Position numbers and translations under genes: made by a program. A stretch of 9,995 nucleotides of DNA from an uncultured Eubacterium sp. GTDB taxonomy: Bacteria; Bacillota; Clostridia; Lachnospirales; Lachnospiraceae. The notes beneath the pieces were generated by a model. The model was given only the letters and a program-made list of their open reading frames with translations. It did no database searches and was not told where the DNA came from. Within the stretch, counting starts at the first letter, position 1, and every line of letters starts with the position of its first letter. The stretch lies in contig NZ_CAKRAS010000082.1 of assembly GCF_934295145.1 (NCBI RefSeq), positions 1-9,995 on the forward strand, read 5' to 3'. Positions 1-5,317 of the stretch are shown piece after piece.

Positions 1-273
1 TCTGCAAATTAGCCCATAAATGTCCGTTAATTCGAATATCCCAAATATGTCTGTAAATTAGCCCATAAATGTCCGTTAGTTTGATAATCCTAAATATGTC
101 TGCAAATTAGCCCATAAATGTCCGTTAATTCGATAATCCTAAATATGTCTGCAAATTAGCCCATAAATGTCCGTTAGTTCGATAATCCAATATATGTCTG
201 CAAATTAGCCCATAAATGTCCGTTAATTCGAATATCCCAAATATGTCTGTAAATTAGCCCATAAATGTCCGTT
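1..273. repeat. Tandem 49-bp repeat array (5 full units + partial sixth)
   Basis: Full units start at 1, 50, 99, 148 and 197, each exactly 49 bp long. A sixth unit starts at 246 and diverges after about 273. The core is CCCATAAATGTCCGTTA, and each unit begins TCTG(C/T)AAATTAG. Units 1 and 5 are identical; the others differ at a few positions. Each unit contains two related half-motifs with ATGTC(C/T)G: TGTCCG at 21, 70, 119, 168, 217 and 266, and TGTCTG at 48, 97, 146, 195 and 244. The half-motifs alternate at 27 and 22 bp spacing. There are no unique spacers, so this is not a CRISPR array. The array runs to the left edge and may be longer. No open reading frame of note crosses it. Arrays of TGTC-containing sites are typical of the ends of Tn7/Tn5053/IS21-like transposons, but that identity is inference. 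Confidence 0.95.
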
Positions 274-337
274 TCTTTAAAATGAAAAATATTATTTATC
301 TGAAATATGCATAAAAAAAATGCAGATTAAATAATCA

Positions 338-379
338 TCCTATAAATGTCCGTAAGTTAGTCTATAAATGTCTGTTTCT
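338..379. repeat. Degenerate outlying copy of the 49-bp repeat motif
   Basis: After a 65-bp AT-rich break, the motif reappears as CCTATAAATGTCCGTAAGTT followed by AGTCTATAAATGTCTGTTTC. The two TGTC cores lie at 347 and 369, exactly 22 bp apart, the same as the TGTCTG-to-TGTCCG distance in the main array. Intervening bases have drifted (TAAGTTAGTCT against TAAATTAGCCC). It ends in GTTTCT, like the partial sixth unit. Conserved spacing with drifting sequence suggests sites read by a protein rather than a recent slippage product. Confidence 0.75.
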
Positions 380-402
380 AAAAAATAAATAATTGAAAAA
401 TT

Positions 403-3400
403 TTATAACTGCAATAATTCCAACAATTCTTCTTTTGAAAATGATGCATTTCCAAGTGTATCGCCACTCAAAATCTGTTCCGCGAGTTCGGCTTTCTGCT
501 CCTGCAGTTTAATGATATTTTCTTCAATACTGTTTTTGGCAATCAATTTATAAACCAGCACCCGGTTCTTCTGTCCTATGCGGTGTGCCCGGTCAGTTGC
601 CTGATTTTGCACGGCCGTATTCCACCACGGATCATAATGAATCACAATATCTGCTGCAGTCAGATTTAACCCAGTACCTCCGGCTTTCAAAGAAATGAGA
701 AATACCGGGATATCATCCTTATTAAATTCTGTGACCAGACGAATGCGCTCCTGCTTGGAGGTAGAACCAGTCAGCAAAAAGAACGGAATATCTGCTTTTT
801 TCAATCTGTCAGCAATGAGATCCAGCATAGTTGTAAACTGCGAAAAAACAAGCAGCTTATGTCCGGATTCCGTAGCATTCTGGATCAAATCGATACAAAG
901 ATCCAGTTTTGCTGATCCTGCAGAATAATTCTCGTATAATAGAGACGGATCACAGCAAAGCTGGCGCAGCCGGGTCAGTTCTGAGAGAATCTGCAGTTTG
1001 GAATGATTAAATTCTTCCGGAGACTGTTTGGAAAGCAGTATCTGAAGGCGCTGTACATGGGCCTGATATAGTTCTTTTTGATCCCCTTCCATCGGTGCAT
1101 ACATATTTTTTTCCAGTTTGTCAGGTAAATCCTTCAGTACCTCTTTTTTCAGACGGCGCAAGATAAAGGGAGCAATCATTTTCTGAATCCGGTGCAGTGC
1201 ATCTTCATCGTTTTGCTGCATGATCGGAAGTTCCAGTTCTTCCCGGAATCTGGAGTAGGAAAACAGATATCCTGGCATCAGATAGTCGAAAATGCTCCAC
1301 AATTCTCCAAGTCTGTTTTCCACCGGAGTACCAGTTAGGGCCAGACGAAAACGGGAGTCGATCTGTTTGACTGCTTGAGCTGCCTTTGTGGTAGCATTTT
1401 TGATAAACTGTGCCTCATCAATAATCTGATAATCGAAGGAAATAGTCTGATAAAGTTCAATATCCCGTCTCAGCAGATCATAGGAAGTGATAAAAATGTG
1501 TCCTTTTCCATCGGAGGCGGATGTCAGAAGTGATTTTCGTTCGGAGGCGGTTCCTGCTACCGTAAAAACGGGCAGTTCCGGTGCAAACTGCTGGCATTCC
1601 TGCGACCAGTTATAGACCAGGGAGGCCGGGCAGACGATCAGCGTGTTTGCTGAAGTCTGTGCCATTTCTATATAATGTGCATACAAAAATACGATGACCT
1701 GCAGTGTTTTTCCTAGTCCCATATCGTCAGCAAGGATACCGCCAAAACCGTTTGCATGCAGGGTTTCCAGCCACAAATAGCCCTTCTTCTGATATTCCCG
1801 CAGGATTTTAACATATTTTTCCGGTACTTCGAAGTCACTGTCTTCCACGGTGCGCATATTACGAATCAGTTCACGGAAACCACGGCTTTTGTTTACCGGT
1901 ACAGATTCGTCATCCCGAAGCTGTGCATCCAGATAAAGAGCGCGGAATTTTGGCAGGGATATATGGCCGGAGGCAAGCTGCTGTTCTGTCAGCATGAGTC
2001 CCTGCTGAAGCTGGACCAGCGTGTCGAGGCTACCCTCTTCCATCGTTACAAATTGTCCGGATTTCAGTCGGTAAAAATTTTTTTTGCGATCATATTTTGA
2101 CAGTAGAAAAGCAAGCTGTTCCAGGTTCATACCTTCGGATTCCAGATTAAAATCAAGTAAATTACCGTTCAGTGATACGCCCAGAGACACTTTTGGCGGT
2201 TGTATCACCTGAATTTTTTTCAGGCGGTCCGAGATGTATACATCTGCAACGGCTTCGCATTCCATCAATCCACGGGTCAGAAATTCATAGATCATGCTGT
2301 CATCTTCCGCTATGGCTGGCAGACCAGACAGATCATCCATGGCATTGCAGTAACCGGAAATCAGAGAAGCTACTTTGGCCTCTTCCCGAATATTGCGGTT
2401 TTGCCGTATTTTCTCGGAATGAAATACATGATATTCCCGGTCGGAACCATAATCAGCCATCAGATCACAGGTGATAATATCTTTTTGCGGCAGATCCAGG
2501 TACAGTCGGAAAGATACCTCGTCCGGCAGATAGGTTTCCGGTGAAAAACGATTCATGGTGACATGATATGATTTTTTTAGTTCCGGAAGCATTTCCCGGG
2601 TAAAAAGAGGCAGATCCGATTCTGCGATAAAAGATTCTCCGCGGCACCATCCCGTCATACGGTCTTCAAACAGGTTGATGGCTTCGTGGGTACGGCGGCT
2701 GGTCCGATATATTTTATAGTCTTTAAAAATGTAATTCCAGTCACGGCTGGCAATGGATGGAACCGGTTCAAGGGACAGCTGGATGCCGTCTTCCACTGCT
2801 GTGATCTGCAGGTTTTTCTGGTAAATTTCAGTGGTAGGATACCAGAGTTCCTGCTTTTTTACAGAGGAATCCACCAAAGTACCGGTTTCAGAAATGGTAT
2901 TGAGAAAGGCATCCAAAAGCTCATTTTTTAAGGTAAAATTGCGGATATCCGTGCTGTACCAGTAGTTATAATCCTGAAACTGACGGATAAAAAATTCCAT
3001 CAGACCGCGGCTGCTTTCATCAAAGGCATTGAGCTGATGGACAAAGGCAAGTTGTTTTCCGTAACTGTGCATTTCAGTGTGCATTACATGCTGCACCAGC
3101 TCCGGAATATTTTTCACTACGTACATTTTGTCTTTTCCAATACGCAGAGATACCGAGGTGTTGTTATAATCCAGATGCAGTGTTGGCTCCAGATGGATTT
3201 TTCCCATAAGGGAACCATCGGTGATCATCCAGTTTTCCTGATTTCCAAACCGTTGGAGGATCTGTTGCATGCTGTTATCTGTACGATGTTTTGAAAATGG
3301 TTCTGCATAAGAGGTTTCTGTACTGGAATACGTAGATTGTTTTGCTGATGACGTGCTTTTGGCAGCTGCACTTTCAAACGAGACAGGTTCTGAAAATGGT

Positions 3401-3738
3401 GTGGAAACAGATTTTTCCTGATTGTGCATATAATAGAGCATCGTTGCCACACAATGTTTGCAGATACCGTCATAGGAGGAGAATGCAATGCAGGGACAAT
3501 AGTACTCTACATCTTCCAACTCTTCATTGTCATCAAAAAAAAGTGTAATTTCTACATCATAATTTTGTTTGTTGCTTCCGCGCACGCGGGAACGTAAATT
3601 TAATTCCAAATCGCCATATATACCTTCTGATTCAAACGTGGAAAATTCCAGAATACCATTCGTACTCTCCAGAAGCTTTCCGCGGTAAAAAGTTTTTTCA
3701 TTATCTGCCTGTTCTTTGATATCACGTTCTGTCCACAT
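403..3738 (-). CDS. SWIM zinc-finger SNF2-family DEAD/H-box ATPase (helicase-like)
   Basis: This is a 1111-residue Swi2/Snf2-type ATP-dependent DNA translocase. An N-terminal SWIM zinc-binding motif (CxC...CxH: C81, C83, C93, H95) is followed by a Ser/Thr-rich linker (about 108-147). A long bacterial SNF2-associated region (about 150-630) comes next, then the two RecA-like lobes. Lobe 1 has Walker A DDMGLGKT (671-678), motif II DEAQ (774-777) and motif III LTGTPVENRL (801-810). Lobe 2 has VFSQFTTMLD (964-973), motif V SLKAGGTGLNL (1016-1026) and motif VI QATDRAHRIGQ (1046-1056). All catalytic motifs are present, so the protein should be active. The domain order is the usual one for the Firmicute SWIM-SNF2 family, whose cellular role is poorly defined (chromatin/RNA polymerase remodelling or DNA repair are possibilities). 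The start is set by AAGGAG at 3751-3756, 12 nt before the ATG. The gene stands alone. No clear terminator precedes the repeat array at its 3' side. Confidence 0.95.
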   Translation of the reverse strand: MWTERDIKEQADNEKTFYRGKLLESTNGILEFSTFESEGIYGDLELNLRSRVRGSNKQNYDVEITLFFDDNEELEDVEYYCPCIAFSSYDGICKHCVATMLYYMHNQEKSVSTPFSEPVSFESAAAKSTSSAKQSTYSSTETSYAEPFSKHRTDNSMQQILQRFGNQENWMITDGSLMGKIHLEPTLHLDYNNTSVSLRIGKDKMYVVKNIPELVQHVMHTEMHSYGKQLAFVHQLNAFDESSRGLMEFFIRQFQDYNYWYSTDIRNFTLKNELLDAFLNTISETGTLVDSSVKKQELWYPTTEIYQKNLQITAVEDGIQLSLEPVPSIASRDWNYIFKDYKIYRTSRRTHEAINLFEDRMTGWCRGESFIAESDLPLFTREMLPELKKSYHVTMNRFSPETYLPDEVSFRLYLDLPQKDIITCDLMADYGSDREYHVFHSEKIRQNRNIREEAKVASLISGYCNAMDDLSGLPAIAEDDSMIYEFLTRGLMECEAVADVYISDRLKKIQVIQPPKVSLGVSLNGNLLDFNLESEGMNLEQLAFLLSKYDRKKNFYRLKSGQFVTMEEGSLDTLVQLQQGLMLTEQQLASGHISLPKFRALYLDAQLRDDESVPVNKSRGFRELIRNMRTVEDSDFEVPEKYVKILREYQKKGYLWLETLHANGFGGILADDMGLGKTLQVIVFLYAHYIEMAQTSANTLIVCPASLVYNWSQECQQFAPELPVFTVAGTASERKSLLTSASDGKGHIFITSYDLLRRDIELYQTISFDYQIIDEAQFIKNATTKAAQAVKQIDSRFRLALTGTPVENRLGELWSIFDYLMPGYLFSYSRFREELELPIMQQNDEDALHRIQKMIAPFILRRLKKEVLKDLPDKLEKNMYAPMEGDQKELYQAHVQRLQILLSKQSPEEFNHSKLQILSELTRLRQLCCDPSLLYENYSAGSAKLDLCIDLIQNATESGHKLLVFSQFTTMLDLIADRLKKADIPFFLLTGSTSKQERIRLVTEFNKDDIPVFLISLKAGGTGLNLTAADIVIHYDPWWNTAVQNQATDRAHRIGQKNRVLVYKLIAKNSIEENIIKLQEQKAELAEQILSGDTLGNASFSKEELLELLQL

Positions 3739-3770
3739 GTGCTGTGCATGCTCCTTTTCTTTGGTATGTA

Positions 3771-3797
3771 TTTATAATGTTAGCTCTGAAAATTCAA
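3771..3797 (-). promoter_or_regulatory. Weak candidate promoter of the SNF2 gene
   Basis: On the minus strand, TTGAAT (3797-3792) and TATAAA (3776-3771) lie upstream of the SNF2 start. Their spacing is 15 bp, shorter than the preferred 17, so the match is only suggestive. The predicted leader would be about 25-30 nt and would include the SD at 3756-3751. Confidence 0.35.
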
Positions 3798-3854
3798 CTA
3801 TAAACGAATAATTCTACGTATTTTTATTCTTTTTATTATAATATGATATAAAAA

Positions 3855-3886
3855 AAAGAAAAAGCTGTAAATTAAGCTTTTTCTTT
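3855..3886 (-). terminator. Intrinsic terminator after the corrinoid protein gene
   Basis: A perfect 12-bp inverted repeat, AAAGAAAAAGCT (3855-3866) and AGCTTTTTCTTT (3875-3886), has an 8-nt loop. Read on the minus strand, the hairpin begins 32 nt after the corrinoid gene stop codon and is followed by a run of T (complement of 3848-3854). The stem has only three G:C pairs, so efficiency may be moderate. It separates the corrinoid gene from the SNF2 gene. Confidence 0.7.
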
Positions 3887-3917
3887 AAAAATATAGTGAA
3901 TCATATAAGAATACGAT

Positions 3918-4553
3918 TTATCCCTCAAATACAGCTGCGGCTGCGTCTGCTGCGGAAGCGGCATCTTCTGTGTAGATATCAGCGTGAATGCTGTCTGAAA
4001 ATGCCTGATTTACAGGAGCACCACCGACCATAATAGTTACTTTGTCACGGATTCCTGCTTCTTCAGTTGCTTTTACAACTTCGCCGAGCATTGGCATGGT
4101 AGTTGTAAGAAGCGCGGAACAGCAGATGATGCTGCAGTCGTTTTCGATAGCACATTTAACGAAATCCTGAGGATCAACATCTACACCGAGGTCAATGATT
4201 TCGATGCCTTTGCCTTCGATCATCATACGGACCAGGTTTTTACCGATATCATGCATGTCACCTTTTACGGTTCCGATACATGCTTTTCCAAGAGGTTCTG
4301 CTGCTTCTCCGGTAAGGTGTGGTTTTAAAAGTGTAGTACCGGCGTTCATGGCACGGGCTGCAACTAATACTTCAGGTACGAATACTTCATCGTTTTTGAA
4401 TTTCTCACCGATGATGTTCATTCCGTCAAGAAGACCTTCCTTTAAGATGGTTATTGCATCAACTCCCTCGTCGAGAGCCTGCTGAACAAGCTTTGTTACC
4501 TCTTTTTTCTTTCCTCTCTGTAATGCAGATGAAATATCATTAATAATTGACAT
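3918..4553 (-). CDS. Corrinoid (B12-binding) methyl-carrier protein, MtaC/MtbC/MttC type
   Basis: This is a 211-residue cytoplasmic cobamide carrier. In characterised relatives, such a protein accepts a methyl group from a substrate-specific methyltransferase and hands it to a second methyltransferase, for example one acting on tetrahydrofolate in acetogens. A helical cap domain fills about residues 1-85, with FVPEVLVAARAM at 58-69. A Rossmann-like B12 domain follows, carrying DMHDIGK (99-105; H101 is the expected cobalt ligand), SALLTTTM (146-153) and GGAPVN (177-182). These are the hallmark cobalamin contacts, and length is normal for the family. A longer reading from 4583 is possible, but its first ten codons run through the AGGAGGAGG SD at 4562-4570, which sits 8 nt before the 4553 ATG; 4553 is therefore preferred. 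The gene has its own promoter, leader and terminator. No methyltransferase or reductive activator is nearby, so the substrate cannot be named. Methanol, methylamines, betaines and aryl methyl ethers are all possible. Confidence 0.93.
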   Translation of the reverse strand: MSIINDISSALQRGKKKEVTKLVQQALDEGVDAITILKEGLLDGMNIIGEKFKNDEVFVPEVLVAARAMNAGTTLLKPHLTGEAAEPLGKACIGTVKGDMHDIGKNLVRMMIEGKGIEIIDLGVDVDPQDFVKCAIENDCSIICCSALLTTTMPMLGEVVKATEEAGIRDKVTIMVGGAPVNQAFSDSIHADIYTEDAASAADAAAAVFEG

Positions 4554-4561
4554 GTTGTATT

Positions 4562-4570
4562 CCTCCTCCT
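4562..4570 (-). promoter_or_regulatory. Strong SD that fixes the corrinoid gene start
   Basis: The minus strand reads AGGAGGAGG, 8 nt before the ATG at 4553. An in-frame ATG at 4583 lies upstream of this site and would translate the SD itself (as Gln-Glu-Glu-Glu), so it is unlikely to be used. Confidence 0.85.
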
Positions 4571-4577
4571 GTTTGTT

Positions 4578-4604
4578 CGCCAATCTGTTTCGGCGTACTA
4601 CGCC
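4578..4604 (-). promoter_or_regulatory. Structured 5' leader with two competing hairpins
   Basis: In minus-strand RNA, a GGCG (4604-4601) can pair with CGCC (4595-4592), within the 13-bp palindrome GGCGTACTACGCC. The same CGCC followed by AA can instead pair with UUGGCG (4583-4578) around a 5-nt loop with one bulged G. The two hairpins share the CGCC strand and are mutually exclusive. The element lies in the leader of the corrinoid gene, 8-35 nt upstream of the SD. Its sequence does not match a riboswitch class I recognise. The palindrome could equally be a DNA operator. Confidence 0.4.
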
Positions 4605-4610
4605 CCTGAT

Positions 4611-4627
4611 GTTACCTATCGGTTACC
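4611..4627 (-). promoter_or_regulatory. Direct repeat GTTACC x2, 11-bp period, near the transcription start
   Basis: GTTACC occurs at 4611-4616 and 4622-4627 (plus-strand reading), one helical turn apart, about 10-27 nt downstream of the predicted start of the corrinoid transcript. The placement suits a repressor or other regulator site, but no binding protein can be assigned. Confidence 0.35.
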
Positions 4628-4643
4628 AAAATTTGTATTTAAT

Positions 4644-4672
4644 ATTATACCGTAAATAAAGGAAGTTGTAAA
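4644..4672 (-). promoter_or_regulatory. Sigma-A-type promoter of the corrinoid gene
   Basis: The minus strand reads TTTACA (4672-4667), a 17-bp spacer, then TATAAT (4649-4644). This is one mismatch from the full consensus with ideal spacing. The predicted start near 4637 gives a leader of about 84 nt. The terminator at 4711-4766 lies upstream, so the gene is transcribed independently of the 68-aa gene. Confidence 0.75.
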
Positions 4673-4710
4673 ATGAATATTTTGAGGCATCAATACGGTT
4701 TGTTATATAC

Positions 4711-4766
4711 AAAAAAGAGCTCCATTCATCAGTGTTTGCGGGGCTTGATGAATGGAACTCTTTTTT
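4711..4766 (-). terminator. Strong (bidirectional) intrinsic terminator after the 68-aa protein gene
   Basis: The left arm at 4711-4731 and the right arm at 4746-4766 pair over 20 bp with one mismatch (C4720/A4757) and a 14-nt loop. The core is TCCATTCATCA / TGATGAATGGA, flanked by A6 on one side and T6 on the other, so it can act on both strands. On the minus strand it ends transcription from the small gene, about 130 nt after that gene's stop codon. Confidence 0.88.
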
Positions 4767-4771
4767 GGGGG

Positions 4772-4809
4772 TAATAATCAAAAGCAAATTTTCAGCTTTC
4801 TGATTATTA
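4772..4809 (-). other. Second hairpin in the 3' UTR of the small gene
   Basis: TAATAATCA plus AAAGC (4772-4785) pairs with GCTTT plus TGATTATTA (4795-4809). This gives a 14-bp stem with one bulged base (C4800) and a 9-nt loop. It lies directly upstream, in minus-strand RNA, of the terminator hairpin, with five C residues (complement of 4767-4771) between them. There is no T run, so it is not itself a terminator. It may protect the mRNA 3' end or be part of a 3'-UTR-derived small RNA. Confidence 0.6.
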
Positions 4810-4899
4810 AAATTTTAAAGGAAGGTATTTTATCGGATTAAGATAATTTGTTGATTTGTGTAAGTGTATAATAGCACACTTTCTTGTCAGATCAACCGA

Positions 4900-5106
4900 T
4901 TAGCAGAATTTATGACGTAAGTAAGCTTCTACGTAGCTGTCGTTTGTCTGCATTGCTTCTGTGAAAAGAGCTCTTGGATTTTTTCTCCATGCTTCTTTTA
5001 ATGCTTCTTCTTTTTCTAATAATTTGCTTGTCAGGTTGTTAGTATTTAATACCTGCTCTGCGCTCATTTCCTGTGCTCTTGTATATAAACCTTTGAATAA
5101 TGTCAT
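4900..5106 (-). CDS. Small conserved-looking protein of unknown function (68 aa)
   Basis: I do not recognise this family. The protein is short, charged and predicted mostly helical (for example residues 28-42, rich in Lys, Glu and Ala). It has no signal peptide and no membrane segment. It ends in RHKFC with a single C-terminal cysteine. It is a real gene: it has an AAGGAGG SD (5121-5115) exactly 8 nt before the ATG, a near-consensus promoter (5192-5164) and a strong terminator. Its codon choice is strongly biased (AAA, GAA, TTA, ACA, GCA dominate), as in highly expressed genes of low-GC Firmicutes. It is divergent from the LysR-family gene, the usual arrangement for a LysR target, so regulation by that protein is inferred. 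It may work with the corrinoid protein encoded downstream, but nothing in the sequence proves that. Confidence 0.85.
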   Translation of the reverse strand: MTLFKGLYTRAQEMSAEQVLNTNNLTSKLLEKEEALKEAWRKNPRALFTEAMQTNDSYVEAYLRHKFC

Positions 5107-5163
5107 GATTGTGTCCTCCTTTATATGTGAATGTTAATTAGTTCTTGTTTTCCTGTTGAGATT

Positions 5164-5192
5164 ATTATATTATATATAATAAAAGAAGTAAA
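5164..5192 (-). promoter_or_regulatory. Promoter of the 68-aa protein gene
   Basis: The minus strand reads TTTACT (5192-5187), a 17-bp AT-rich spacer, then TATAAT (5169-5164). The predicted leader is about 50 nt. The surrounding TATATAATATAATAAT run offers alternative -10 boxes, so the exact start is uncertain. The LysR-type palindrome at 5214-5230 lies 22 bp upstream of the -35 box, a common position for activation by LysR proteins. Confidence 0.65.
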
Positions 5193-5213
5193 GCTATTGT
5201 ATCTTAGGGATGT

Positions 5214-5230
5214 ATTAAGTAAAACTTAAT
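5214..5230. promoter_or_regulatory. Candidate LysR binding site (perfect palindrome with T-N11-A)
   Basis: ATTAAGT-AAA-ACTTAAT is a perfect 7+7 inverted repeat with a 3-bp centre. It contains the T-N11-A spacing (TAAGTAAAACTTA) that defines most LysR recognition sites. It sits between the divergent 68-aa gene and the LysR-family gene, as expected for an autoregulatory site controlling both. Confidence 0.6.
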
Positions 5231-5248
5231 GATAATGTTTAGAAAGCA

Positions 5249-5291
5249 TACATAGTACACAAATAGAGTTTTAATATTTGTGCACTATGTA
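5249..5291. promoter_or_regulatory. Long imperfect inverted repeat before the LysR gene
   Basis: The arms TACATAGTACACAAATA (5249-5265) and TATTTGTGCACTATGTA (5275-5291) match at 16 of 17 positions around a 9-bp centre. It ends 14 bp before the SD of the LysR gene. It lacks a T run, so it is not a terminator. It could be a second operator, or a stable hairpin in the LysR mRNA leader that modulates translation. Confidence 0.7.
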
Positions 5292-5305
5292 CAGATACCA
5301 TGTTG

Positions 5306-5312
5306 AAGGAGG
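5306..5312 (+). promoter_or_regulatory. SD fixing the LysR start
   Basis: AAGGAGG lies 5 nt before the ATG at 5318. The in-frame ATG at 5300 lies upstream of this SD and has none of its own, so 5318 is the better start. Confidence 0.8.
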
Positions 5313-5317
5313 TTTTT

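Noticed and set aside
1..273. CRISPR array
   Set aside because: The period is a uniform 49 bp with the whole unit conserved. There are no unique spacers between repeats.
2172..2544. Plus-strand reading frames of about 100-114 codons inside the SNF2 gene
   Set aside because: They lie wholly antisense to a clearly conserved coding region, overlap one another, and lack SD sequences and family resemblance.
4554..4583. Longer N-terminus for the corrinoid protein (start at 4583)
   Set aside because: The ten extra codons overlap the AGGAGGAGG SD that serves the 4553 ATG and do not match the usual start of the family.
4554..4640. Cobalamin riboswitch before the corrinoid gene
   Set aside because: The leader is only about 84 nt and I see none of the conserved cobalamin-riboswitch boxes; known examples are about 200 nt.
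4867..4872. TATAAT on the plus strand as a promoter
   Set aside because: No -35 box lies at a workable distance, and no plus-strand gene begins until 5318.
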